A stretch of 64,000 nucleotides of DNA from Chaetoderma sp. LZ-2023a (lineage: Eukaryota > Mollusca > Caudofoveata > Chaetodermatida > Chaetodermatidae): NCBI GenBank assembly GCA_034401795.1, contig CM067374.1, forward strand, positions 136,986,508 through 137,050,507. The letters run 5' to 3'. Shown here one piece after another: positions 53,030 to 64,000 of this stretch; the first letter of the stretch is position 1; every line of letters begins with the position of its first letter. The translations under genes and the position numbers were made by a program. The notes beneath the pieces were generated by a model. That model was given only the letters and a program-made list of their open reading frames with translations. It ran no database searches and had not been told where the DNA came from.

Positions 53030-54810
53030 TTTTTCAATTCACTTAATTTTGAAATATTTTTTGATAAAAAGTCGCTAAAAGTTGCAAAACGCTTGTCAAA
53101 TTTAGTAAGGAAGCGAGATGCGCATGCGTTGGAGACTGATTTCCGATATAGCCCATAGACATATATAGCTATAGAGCGCATATCTTCATACCTTCCTTCA
53201 CAATGGGACAAATGACCGCCGGTGACGCGAGTTCAGTAAGCGCTCTATAGATCAAAATTCTAAAAGCGCGCATGCGTTAGCGGCTTCCTTCTTCTGGTAT
53301 AATAATACACCGTTACAGACTTCAGTTTTGAGTCTGGACACCAGTCGGAAACTCGCAATATGTATCACGGGGTATTCACGGTCGTCGACATATTGCTCGT
53401 AACAGACTCTCCTGTAAATCTAAATTCTCCTGTAGGGGGTATGGCTATTGATCATCGCCTCGTCATTAGTTAGCGTTATGATAAACTTAAAAAATACAAG
53501 TTTGTCTAGGCTGATTCTGGTCGATTTAGATAATGTTTGTCTCAGAAACTGAGTTATATCATTGGGAATGCTAAACTTCTGTTAGCGCATACCCAAATCA
53601 AGGCCGACACAGTATAGTTAGCCATGCTACGGCGGCGTATCGCACTTGATTCGCGCAAGAAACAGATTTAGCATGCGCGAGTGTTCTCGAGTACTCTTTC
53701 TCCAAAGTTGGGAACATACTTTCTCGCAAGATTATTGGTTAATAAATATAACTATATAGAAAGCAACCAATGAATCGCAAGGAAACTACCGGCAATAAAG
53801 AAAATAAACAATTTTACGTGGTAATTTTATGAGTGACGTAGTAGTATCTCTATATAGCATTCGTATTCGTAGTAAAACTAGTAACACGGTGGACTGATTG
53901 ATACACACTGATCGCAGTATAACTTTTTATCATTGACTATTTAATCCAGAGAAAACAACCATTAGTAATTTTTAAATGCTCACAGCTGCCATAGCCTGCA
54001 ACAGCTTCCAGTTAAGCACTGACACTATTCAGCCTTCTTATATTGTTTTGAATGATGTGTACTTTGTTTAGCCTACCAGTTGAAAGGGATATGTGATGTA
54101 GGTTGGTAAGTTACAAAATATATGTTAACCCTAGTCAATGAAATCACAGTATTCATGGGAGGTACATTATTGATTTTTTTGAAAATAATTTGACTGGGAT
54201 GTGTTGCTGCCTTAAGCAGCAACAGCTTCCAATCAATGTAATTGCCAAATCTGCCAATACGTATTATTTTAGGTATCCTATACTCCCTGACCTTTGCCAG
54301 AGCCAGCAAATGCATATTCTGAATCTGACATATGTTATACTGACAAATGACAATACTGGCTACTGTAGACCTGAAAACTGATACACTATCCTCAATAACA
54401 TAATCAGAAGCCCAATATTAATTATTCCACAATCTGTTCATGTCAGATTTGTGCAATTTGTGTAAACTACGTGTCGCATATTACACGCCTTACGGACTAC
54501 TAACTTTTTAGTCAGACTACTGATTTGCCAAGTCTGGTAGTCCTTCGTCCCCATTGGAACACCAACCAGTTTCAACACAGTTTGTTTGCTATGCAAGTGC
54601 TATGAACTGCTATGCATTATTCGATTTGTTTAGCAGTTACTGCTATGCAATCTTTTTCCAACAAAATATTCCCTGTACACTCAAGTCAAGAATGGACCTG
54701 ATTAAGCTAAGAATTATGGCTGAGGACAAGACACAGTGGGCAAAAATGAAGAAGGACTGATTGCAGCTGTAGGATGTTTCTATTACTACAGCTGCAGAAT
54801 ACAGTAATCA
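53030..54810. other. Unassigned sequence downstream of the LINE
   Basis: I see no exon that could follow exon I. The only recognised repeat is an 80-bp palindrome at 54165-54245 ('GAAAATAATTTGACTGGGAT', 'GTTGCTGCCTTAAGCAGCAA'). 'GCGCATGCGTTAGCGGC' near 53265 and 'GCATGCGCGAGTGTTCTCGA' near 53675 are GC-rich islands that may mark worn transposon ends. The last 70 bases of an ORF near 54690-54760 (SRMDLIKLRIMAEDKTQWA) resemble a LINE or host fragment I cannot place. Confidence 0.4.
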
Positions 54811-55044
54811 TACATACATCTTGGATTTTCTGAAAATCATCTAGTATATAAATCGTCTATTTAAATGCAAATGGTTTAAATGTCAATGGTCCAGGTGAGC
54901 GCCACAGGCCTCTTGAACAGGGCCCTAGGGCCTCTTGTTTCTGAGGTGCCTGTGACTTTAATGTTTCATCTACAAGTTACTCATTTAACACTTTAACCTT
55001 TCGAATTTGTTGGAACAAGAACATTTAATTTTCTCATAGAAAAT

Positions 55045-55645
55045 GTCCTTTTGCAGACAAAGACCTATTTTTGAAAATGTATTACTGGAATGGCTAGCTT
55101 ATCGAGCTCGTTTATCAAGACAATCATTCCAGCGGTAAATTTTCAAAAATAGTCTCATCTGCAAATGGACGTTTCTCAAGACCTCTGCAGAAGCCGTCTT
55201 TAGCTGATAAGGGCATTTGCAGACCAAGAGAAGACTATTTTTGAAAATTTACCAATGGAATAACTGGTTCGATAGCCGAGCCAGTCATTCCAGTGGTAAA
55301 TTAAAAAAAATAGTCTTCTGTTGATCTGCAAATGGACATTTCTCAGGGCCCCTGCTTTTTTTGGCTGATATATTAACACTTACACACTGGAAATGACAAT
55401 TTCTTTGCAATGAGGAATATTCTGTTGAATTTCTTGAAGCTAATTTGACCGGGAGCTGTGTCGTCTTGAAATTGAGATGCTGATATTTCAAGGGTTAATG
55501 GACAAAATTGGTCAAGAAAAGATTCATCTGCAAGCCAAGAGACGAATATTGTTGGAGATTTACCACTGCAGTGATTGGCTCAGTTATCGAGCCAGGCATT
55601 AAAGTGATGAATTTTGCAAAATGGTCTGCGCTTGGCTTTCAGATG
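55045..55645. repeat. Cluster of three foldback repeats (copies 13-15)
   Basis: Copies at 55045-55170, 55207-55342 and 55525-55645, each with 'TTACCACTGGAATGACTGGC'-like arms and 'TCTGCAAATGGAC' outer edges. The middle one is the most complete. A half-palindrome of the 80-bp family lies at 55420-55475. Confidence 0.88.
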
Positions 55646-55689
55646 GACAGTTCTCAAGTCCTCGGCTTGACCATTAAATGGTTAGCATG

Positions 55690-55914
55690 TTATACCATAA
55701 TCACGCCATATAGACATTATGACATCATATAGACATTATGACGTCATATAGACATTATCACGTCATATAGACACTACCACATCGTATAGACATTATCACG
55801 TGATATAGCCATTATGACATCATATAGACATTATGACATCATATAGACTTTATGACATCATATAGACATTGACATCATATAGAAATTATCTTATATACAT
55901 TATCACGTCATATA
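55690..55914. repeat. 19-bp satellite, left block
   Basis: CATATAGACATTATGACAT-type units, about 12 copies. The TA at 55915-55916 is the Tc1 target site; the array resumes at 57576. Confidence 0.95.
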
Positions 55915-55916
55915 TA

Positions 55917-57573
55917 CACCTGTGCAAAAGTTAAGCACCACCCTATTTTTACGCACATGCGAGGGTATATTCATGTGCTATGAAGAAAGCAATAGCATAA
56001 ACATTTATGTACCCATCCATCTTAGTGCAAGAGGTAATAATGCAACTAGAGGAATGCTGGTTATGATGATGGGGAAACACTGTATGTTTTTGTTTGAACT
56101 TGAAAACGAGGCCTGAATATGGTTACGTTGACACAACTGACAACTATTGCCCTACAGTTGACACACGTGGCTAGATTGTCATTAATGGTGTCTGAAAACG
56201 AAGTTTAACATCTGTGCACGAGTTTGAGACTGTCATTATTAATACCGGGTATATCCACCTTGTGCCTGGATGACAGCCTGGACACGACGTCTCATGCTGG
56301 TCACCAACCGACTGATACGCCATTGTGGTATTCGTTGCCATTCAAGATGGAGTGCGTCTGTTAATTCCTGTAGGTTCTGCACAGGAGGATCCCTCCTTCT
56401 CACCATGTTTCCCAGAATGTCCCAGATATGCTCAATAGGGTTCATGTCAGGGCTCCTTGCTGGCCATGGTAGGGTTTCGATGGCATTCTGGCGGAGGTAT
56501 TCATGCACAGCTCTAGCACGATGTGGTCGGGCGTTGTCATCCATGAATATAGGGTGGGTTCCAGGTGCATGATTTACAAAATGAGGGACCACAACTCTAT
56601 CCAGTATGGAATCTTGATATCTTTGTCCATTTAGTGTTCCAGGTACAGTCAACAGATCCAGCTTACAATCAAATGAGATGCACCCCCATATCATAACGGA
56701 ACCTCCACCAAATGGAACTTCTTCCATGATGTTACGTTGGTCGTACGCCGTGCGTCTGGACCTCCATACACGAGTTCGACCATCTGTGGCATGAAGCAGG
56801 AACCGACTTTCATCGGACCAGTGTACCCGTCTCCAGGATCTCATGTTCCAGTGTCTTCTTTCGTTGCACCACCTCAGACGCTCCTCTTTGTGGTGTGCAG
56901 TGAGGAGAGGACGTCTGACAGGTCTCCTAGCTTTCATGCCAGCAGCATACAGTCTCCTTTTGACGGTAGACATTGACACTCTATTGCGCGTTTCCCATTG
57001 CTGGCTGAGCACTCTGCTGTTGGTGAATGGAGATCTCCTAACAAGGCGTACTAGGGCTCGATCATCACGGGCAGTAGTCTTCTTCGGTCTTCCAGATCTA
57101 GGCCTGTCGTTCACCTCGTTAGTTTGCCCATGTTTTGCAATCAAACGACTGATTACAGTATGGTTAATGTTCAGCTGTCTGCCAATCTCTCTGCATGACA
57201 TACCAGTGGTATGCATGCCTATGATTTGCCATTTCACACGATCATTTAACCTTCGTCTTGCCATAGCGGTTCACAATCAAGAGCTAATTCTCTCTGTACA
57301 AATAAACCACGGTCATGAACACAAAATTCCTAATCTTGTAGCCTAAATCTGTATGTAATGTTCTACACCTCAAACTGGACTTTTACATAACTGAACACGT
57401 GTGCTGTTTCCCGCCACGCACGGACATCAAGGGGCGTGAAGTCATGCATTCATGTGCATTTCGTACTTGGAATTATGTCAGCTAACGCGGGGACAAAAAG
57501 TATGGCAGCCTAGTTGTACCATCATGTTTCTACGTTCTATTGTTTTTGCTGGTGCTTAACTTTTGCACAGGTG
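55917..57573 (-). mobile_element. Tc1-type transposon, structurally intact
   Basis: TA lies at 55915-55916 and 57574-57575. The ends CACCTGTGCAAAAGTTAAGC (continuing ACCA) are perfect inverted repeats of 24 bp. It is 1,657 bp, with a single full-length transposase on the minus strand. It sits inside the 19-bp satellite, which continues on both sides, so its borders are beyond doubt. Intact ends, TA target and ORF make this the likeliest recently active element of the window. Confidence 0.97.
56239..57264 (-). CDS. Tc1-type transposase, DD34E, 341 codons
   Basis: The protein cuts the element out at its inverted repeats and inserts it at TA. Residues 1-50 form a first helix-turn-helix (CREIGRQLNINHTVISRLI). 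'RPRSGRPKK' at 54-62 is the usual GRPR/AT-hook-like linker. A second helix-turn-helix lies at about 83-110 (VSMSTVKRRLYAAGM). The catalytic triad is D151 (HWSDESRF), D243 (FMDDNARPH) and E278 (DMNPIEHIWD), with exactly 34 residues between the last two, as in Tc1. 'GGGSVMIWGCISF' at about 186-198 is the glycine-rich box. The length of 341 is standard for the family. The ATG is followed by a basic start MARRRLNDRVKW. No stop or frameshift is seen. Confidence 0.97.
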   Translation of the reverse strand: MARRRLNDRVKWQIIGMHTTGMSCREIGRQLNINHTVISRLIAKHGQTNEVNDRPRSGRPKKTTARDDRALVRLVRRSPFTNSRVLSQQWETRNRVSMSTVKRRLYAAGMKARRPVRRPLLTAHHKEERLRWCNERRHWNMRSWRRVHWSDESRFLLHATDGRTRVWRSRRTAYDQRNIMEEVPFGGGSVMIWGCISFDCKLDLLTVPGTLNGQRYQDSILDRVVVPHFVNHAPGTHPIFMDDNARPHRARAVHEYLRQNAIETLPWPARSPDMNPIEHIWDILGNMVRRRDPPVQNLQELTDALHLEWQRIPQWRISRLVTSMRRRVQAVIQAQGGYTRY

Positions 57574-57575
57574 TA

Positions 57576-60500
57576 TAGACATTATGACATCATATAGACA
57601 TTATCACGTCATATAGCCATTATGACATCATATAGACATTATGACATCATATAGACTTTATGACATCATATAGACATTGACATCAAATAGAAATTATCTT
57701 ATAGACATTATCACGTCATATAGACATTATGACATCATATAGACATTATCACGTGATATAGCCATTATGACATCATATAGACATTATGACATCATATAGA
57801 CTTTATGACATCATATAGACATTGACATCATATAGAAATTATCTTATAGACGTTATCACGTCATATAGACATTATGACATCATATAGACATTATCATTTC
57901 ATATAGCCATTATGGCGCCATATAGACATTATCACATATAGACATTATATCATATAGACATTGTCACATTATATAGACATTATCACGTCATATAGACATT
58001 ATGACATTATATAGACATTATCACATCTTATAGCCATTATCACATCATATAGACATTATGACATCATGTAGACATTGTCACATTATATAGACATTATCAC
58101 ATCATATAGACATTATCACGGCATATAGACATTATCACATCATATAGACATTATCACATCATATAGACATTATCACATCATATAGACATTATCACATCAT
58201 ATAGACATTATCACATCATATTGACATTATCACATCATATAGACATTATCACATCTTAGAGACATTATCATGCCATATAGACATTTTCACGCCATATAGA
58301 CATTATCACATCATATAGAGATTATCACATCATATAGACATTATCACGTCATATAGACATTATGATATCATATAGACATAATCACATCATATAGACATGA
58401 TATCATATAGACATGATATCATATAGACATTATCACATCATATAGACATTATGATATCATATAGACATTATCACATCATATAGACATTATCACATCATAT
58501 AGACATTATCACATCATATAGACATTATGATATATAGACATTATCACATCATATAGACATTATCACATCATATAGACATTATCACATCATATAGACATTA
58601 TGATATCATATAGACATTATCACGCCATATAGACATTATCATGTCATATAGTCATTATCACATCATATAGACATTATCACGTCATATAGACATTATCACG
58701 TCATATAGACATTATCACATCATATAGACATTATCACGTCATATATACATTATGACATCATATAGACATTATCACATCTTATAGCCATTATGACATCATA
58801 TAGACATTATGACATCATGTAGACATTGTCACATTATATAGACATTATGACATCATATAGACATTATCACGTCATATAGACATTATCACATCATATAGAC
58901 ATTATCACATCATATAGACATTATCACATCATATAGACATTATCACATCTTAGAGACATTATCATGCCATATAGACATTTTCACGCCATATAGACATTAT
59001 CACATCATATAGACATTATCACATCATATAGACATTATCACATCATATAGACATTATCACATCATATAGACATTATCGCATCATATTGACATTATGATAT
59101 CATATAGACATTATCACATCATATCGACATTATCATGTCATATCGACATTATCACATCATATAGACATTATCACATCATATAGACATTATCACATCATAT
59201 AGACATTATAATATATAGACATTATCACATCATATAGACATTATCACACCATATAGACATTATCACATCATATAGACATTATCACATCTTATAGCCATTA
59301 TGACATCATATAGACATTATGACATCATGTAGACATTGTCACATTATATAGACATTATCACATCATATAGACACTATCACGTCATATAGACATTATCACG
59401 TCATATAGACATTATCACATCATATTGACATTATCACATCATATAGACATTATCACATCTTAGAGACATTATCATGCCATATAGACATTTTCACGCCATA
59501 TAGACATTATCACATCATACACTGTATAGACATTATCACATCATATAGACATTATCACGTCATATAGACATGATATCATATAGACATTATCACATCATAT
59601 AGACATTATCACATCATATAGACATTATCACATCATATAGACATTATCACATCATATAGACATTATCACATCATATAGACATTATCACGTCATATAGACA
59701 TTATGATATCATATAGACATTATCACATCATATAAACATTATCACATCATATAGACATTATCACATCATATAGACATTATCACATCATATCGACATTATG
59801 ATATCATATAGACATTATCACATCATATCGACATTATCACATCATATAGACATCACATCATATAGACATAATCACACCATATAGACATTATGATATCATA
59901 TAGACATTATCACATCATATAGACATTATCACATCATATAGACATTATCACATCATATAGACATTATGATATATAGACATTATCACATCATATAGACATT
60001 ATCACATCATATAGACATTATCACATCATATAGACATGATATCATAAAGACATTATCACGCCATATAGACATTATCACATCATTTAGACATTATCACGTC
60101 ATATAGACATTATCACATCATATAGACATTATCACATCATATAGACATTATCACGTCATATAGACATTATCACGTCATATAGACATTATCACATCATATA
60201 GACATTATCACATCATATAGACCTTATCACATCATATAGACATTATCACATCATATAGACATTATCACATCTTAGAGACATTATCATGCCATATAGACAT
60301 TTTCACGCCATATAGACATTATCACATCATATAGACATTATCACATCATATAGACATTATCACGTCATATAGACATTATGATATCATATAGACATTATCA
60401 CATCATATAGACATTATCACATCATATAGACATTATCACATCATATAGACATTATCACATCATATAGACATTATCACATCATATAGACATTATCGCATCA

Positions 60501-61825
60501 TATCGACATTATGATATCATATAGACATTATCACATCATATCGACATTATCATGTCATATAGACATTATCACATCATATAGACATTATCACATCATATAG
60601 ACATTATCACATCATATAGACATTATAATATATAGACATTATCACATCATATAGACATTATCACACCATATAGACCTTATCACATCATATAGACATTATC
60701 ACATCTTATAGCCATTATGACATCATATAGACATTATGACATCATGTAGACATTGTCACATTATATAGACATTATCACATCATATAGACATTATCACGTC
60801 ATATAGACATTATCACGTCATATAGACATTATCACATCATATTGACATTATCACATATAGACATTATCACATCATATAGACATTATCACATCATATAGAC
60901 ATTATCACGTCATATAGACATTATCACATCATATAGACATTATCACATCATATAAACATTATCACATCATATAGACATTATCACATCATATAGACATTAT
61001 TGCATCATATCGACATTATGATATCATATAGACATTATCACATCATATCGACATTATCACGTCATATAGACATTATCACATCATATAGACATAATCACAC
61101 CATATAGACATGATATCATATAGACATTATCACATCATATAGACATTATCACATCATATAGACATTATGATATATAGACATTATCACATCATATAGACAT
61201 TATCACATCATATAGACATTATCACATATAGACATTATGATATCATAAAGACATTATCACGCCATATAGACATTATCACATCATATAGACATTATCACAT
61301 CATATAGACATTATCACATCATATAGACATTATCACATCATATAGACATTATCACATCATATAGACATTATGATATCATATAAACATAATCACATCATAT
61401 GGACATTATCACATCAAAGACATTATCACATCATTTAGACATTATGATATCATATAGGCATTATCACATCATATAGACATTATGATATCATATAGCCATT
61501 ATCACATCATATAGCCATTATCACATCATATATACCTTATCACGTCTTATAAACCTTATCACATCATATCAGCATTATCGCATCATATCAACATTATGAT
61601 ATCATATAGACATTATCACATCATATCGACATTATCACGTCATATAGACATTATCACATCATATGGATATTATCACATCATATCAACATTATCACGTCTT
61701 ATAAACCTTATCACATCATATCAACATTATCACATCATATAAACATTATGATATAATGTAGACATTATCACATCATATAGACAACACATCATATAAACAT
61801 TATGATATCATATAGACATTATTAG
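57576..61825. repeat. 19-bp satellite, main block (about 220 units)
   Basis: Consensus CATATAGACATTATCACAT, AT-rich, with GACATT nearly invariant. Blocks are repeated at larger scale: 'CACATCTTAGAGACATTATC' with the following 'ATGCC..TTTTCACGCC' recurs near 58250, 58940, 59455 and 60265, and 'ATCTTATAGCCATTAT' with 'GTAGACATTGTCACATTATA' near 58025, 58770, 59285 and 60705. This is higher-order repeat structure with shuffled spacing. A 148-bp block with 'TAGAAATTATCTTATA' occurs on both sides of the Tc1 insertion. Confidence 0.95.
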
Positions 61826-64000
61826 CTCACCTGGCCTTATGTCGTGGCGACCGTCCGTCGTGTGTCCGTCCGTCCATCAACTTTTCCTTTAAACGATGTC
61901 TTCTCAAGAACCGCTGGGCCAATTTCAATTATATTTAGCAGGAAGCATCCTTAGGGCATAGGGATCCAAGTTTGTTCAAATGAAGTCGATCGGCCAATTA
62001 GGCCGGTGGCCATCTTGGATTTTGGCCGATTTTAACAAACGTCTAAAAATCTCCGAAACCGCTTGAGGGATTGAAGGAAACCTCATGAAATATGATCTAG
62101 GGCAAGAGCTCAACAAAATTTGTTCACTGGAACTTAATTGTTCAAATAGTTCGGCAGCCATCTTGGTTGACATAGTTTTAGCGAAAATAACTTCTCCAGA
62201 ACCGCTGAAGGGATCAGGCCGAAATTTGGCAGATATGATTAGGGACTAAGGGCCAGTAAAGTTTGTTCAAGATAAGTTGATCCGTCAAAAAACATGGCCG
62301 CCATGGGCCAATCAAAATATAGCATGTTTGGCGGCCATATTGGATTTTTTTATTTGATGGATTTTGAGGCCGAAATTGGTTTTATTTTGGGTATTCTGAT
62401 CTCAGATTTACAATTTTTGAAACTGTCGGATAAATGGTTTGGTGGCCATCTTGGATCATTTCCCCACAAAAGCTCCCATACTAAAGCAATGTGAAATTTA
62501 AAATATCTTCTCGAGAACTTCTGGGCCAATTTCAATTACATTCGACATGAAGCATCCTTAAGGCATAGAGATTCAAGTTTGTTCAAATGAACCCGATCGG
62601 CCAATTTGGCCGGCGACCATCTTGGATTTCGGCCGATTTTTAGAAATGTTTTTAAAAATCTCCTCCCAAACCGTTTGAGGGATCGATTCAAAACTCACGA
62701 AATATGATCTAGGGTAAGTGCTAAATCAAGTTTGTTCAAGGGAACTTGATTGACCAAATGGTTCAGCGGCCATCTTGGATGACCTAGTTTTCACAAAAAC
62801 GACTTCTTCCCCAGAACCGCTGAAGCGATCAGGCCGAAATTTGTGATATATAATTAGCAACTAAGGACGATTAATGTTTGTTCAAGAGAAGTTGATTCGT
62901 CAAAAAACATGGCCGCGGTGGACCAATCAAAATATAGTGTGTTTGGCAGCCATATTGGATTTCTTTATTTGATGGATTTTGAGGCCGAAATTCGTTTTAT
63001 ATAGGTTTTTGGGTATTCTGATCTCAAATTTGCAATTTTCGAAACTGTCAGATAAATGGTTTGGCAGCCACCTTGGATAATTTGAGCCAAAGGCTCCCAT
63101 AGTAAAGTAATGGGAAATTTAAAATGTCTTCTCGAGAACTACTGGGCCGATTTGAATTATATTTGGCAGGAAGCATCCTTATGGCATAGAGAAAGAAGAA
63201 GAAATGAAGCCGATCGGCCAATTTGGCCAGTGGCCATCTTGGATTTCGGCCAATTTTTAGAAATGTCTAAAAAATCTCGTTCTCCGAAACGGCTTGGGGA
63301 ATCGATTCAAAACTTATGAAACCTCATCTAGGCAAAGACGTAAGCCAAGCTTGTTTAAGACAACTTGATTGACCGAATGGTTCGGCAGCCATCTTGGATG
63401 ACCTAGTTTTCCCGAAAATAACTTCTCCAGAACCGCTTAATGGATCCGGCCAAAATTGGGGAGATATGGGACTAAGGGCCATTAAAGCTTGTTCAAGGGA
63501 AGTTGCTCCGTCAAAAAACATGGCCGCCGTGGGCCAATCAAAATGTAGCGTGTTTGGCGGACATATTGGATTCTTTTATTTGATGCATTTTGAGGCCAAA
63601 ATTGGTTCTATATATGTTTTTGGGTATTCTGAGCTCAAATTTGCAATTTTCGAAACTGTCGGATAGATGGTTTGGTGGCCATCTTGGATAATTTTCTCGT
63701 CAAAAGCTCCCATGCTAAAGCAATGGGAAATTTAAAATATCTTCTTGAGAACTACCAAGCTGATTTCAATTACATTTGGCAGGAAGCATCCTTAGGGCAT
63801 AAGGATCCAAGTTTGTTCAAATGAACCCGATCGGCCAATTTGCCCAGCGGCCATTTTGGATTTCGGCCTCTCAGGAAATGTCTTTAAAAATCTCCGAAAC
63901 CACTTGGGGAATCTTCATCTAGACCAAGAGGTAAGCCAAGTTTGTTCAAGAGGACTTGATTGACCAAATGGTTCGGCGACCATCTTGGATGACCTGATTT
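61826..64000 (+). mobile_element. Tandem repeats of about 610 bp, CACCTGGCC start, cut by window end
   Basis: Starts TTAGCTCACCTGGCCTTATG. The block beginning 'GTCTTCTCAAGAACCGCTGG', then 'GGCCAATTTCAATTATATTT' and 'AGGAAGCATCCTTAGGGCAT' recurs at about 61905, 62505, 63125 and 63738, giving a period of 600-620 bp. Each unit contains three or four 'GGCGGCCATCTTGGAT' lines and 'AACATGGCCGCC' once. No ORF. The start links it to the elements at 25399 and 50126, although the core sequence differs. Confidence 0.75.

Larger units (their letters stand above)
50126..54942 (+). mobile_element. CACCTGG-family tandem-repeat element with nested insertions
   Basis: It starts TTAGCCCACCTGGCCAGAAT. Six or seven repeats of roughly 170 bp follow ('AGAATTTTGATTGGTCA', 'GTGGCCATCTTGAATTTTCC', 'CTCATTAACTGCTTG'). 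A 408-bp Penelope derivative (51183-51590) and an RTE-like LINE (from about 51640) are inserted. The 3' end appears at 54810-54942 ('ATCTTGGATTTTCTGAAAAT', 'AATGGTCCAGGTGAGCGCCA', 'CCCTAGGGCCTCTTGTTT'). The link between the two ends is inferred from family structure. Confidence 0.55.

Noticed and set aside
54554..54760. 68-codon frame ending SRMDLIKLRIMAEDKTQWA
   Set aside because: The tail resembles transposon C-termini but the start is untranslated-looking and no splice site joins it to MORC exon I in phase. Not called as a gene.
56270..57346. Plus-strand frames of 100, 79 and 167 codons
   Set aside because: Antisense shadows of the Tc1 transposase.
57576..61825. CRISPR-like array of short repeats
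   Set aside because: Units are directly tandem without unique spacers, no cas genes, and a eukaryotic context.
1..64000. tRNA, rRNA or other structured RNA genes
   Set aside because: No cloverleaf with A/B boxes or rRNA-like stretch was recognised by eye on either strand.

Overview
The window is eukaryotic, probably from a marine invertebrate (mollusc or other lophotrochozoan favoured, not proven). It has spliced exons with GT/AG borders in long introns, very many transposable elements and satellite arrays, and no operons or prokaryotic signals. The single host gene I can support is on the + strand. It is a MORC-family ATPase closest to MORC3/MORC4, seen as nine exons at 239-371, 2971-3188, 4108-4261, 29326-29464, 31886-32014, 41933-42055, 42752-42849, 44312-44404 and 49578-49703. 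Their reading phases join without a break into about 404 codons: GHKL ATPase core, S5-like transducer domain, and most of a CW zinc finger. The gene starts before the window, and no exon after 49703 was identified.

Everything else is intronic or downstream repeat DNA. Intron 3 (4262-29325, about 25 kb) holds a DIRS-type tyrosine-recombinase retrotransposon (4347-16905). Its right inverted repeat was split by a 6-kb TTAA-flanked DNA transposon (10782-16808). A second copy of that transposon lies in opposite orientation at 18591-25334 and itself carries a LINE. Between the two copies is a 51-bp satellite (16925-18090). A second, minus-strand DIRS relic lies at about 27665-28870. Later introns hold a LINE tail with an ACGC microsatellite, a 23-bp minisatellite split by a hAT-like insertion with a perfect 8-bp target duplication, a second hAT-like insertion (36439-37856), a 17-bp satellite (38636-39925), 150-bp tandem repeats (40288-41705), a 164-bp hairpin (44050-44213) and a Penelope-like element (45109-48820).

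Downstream of the last exon seen are a tandem-repeat element with 'CACCTGGCC' ends (50126-54942) carrying a 408-bp rearranged Penelope derivative and an RTE-like LINE, three foldback repeats, and a 19-bp satellite of more than 4 kb split by an intact Tc1-type transposon (55917-57573, DD34E). The window ends in a repeat of about 610 bp (61826-64000).

Two short palindromic families recur throughout: a foldback of about 125 bp (15 copies) and an approximately 80-bp one based on GTTGAATATTTTGAAA. No tRNA, rRNA, CRISPR array or defence operon was seen. Of the mobile elements, only the Tc1 transposase looks intact; the DIRS, LINE and Penelope genes carry frameshifts or stops. The main interest is how the elements nest, how satellites appear to arise next to or inside dispersed repeats, and that this load sits in a gene family known for silencing transposons.
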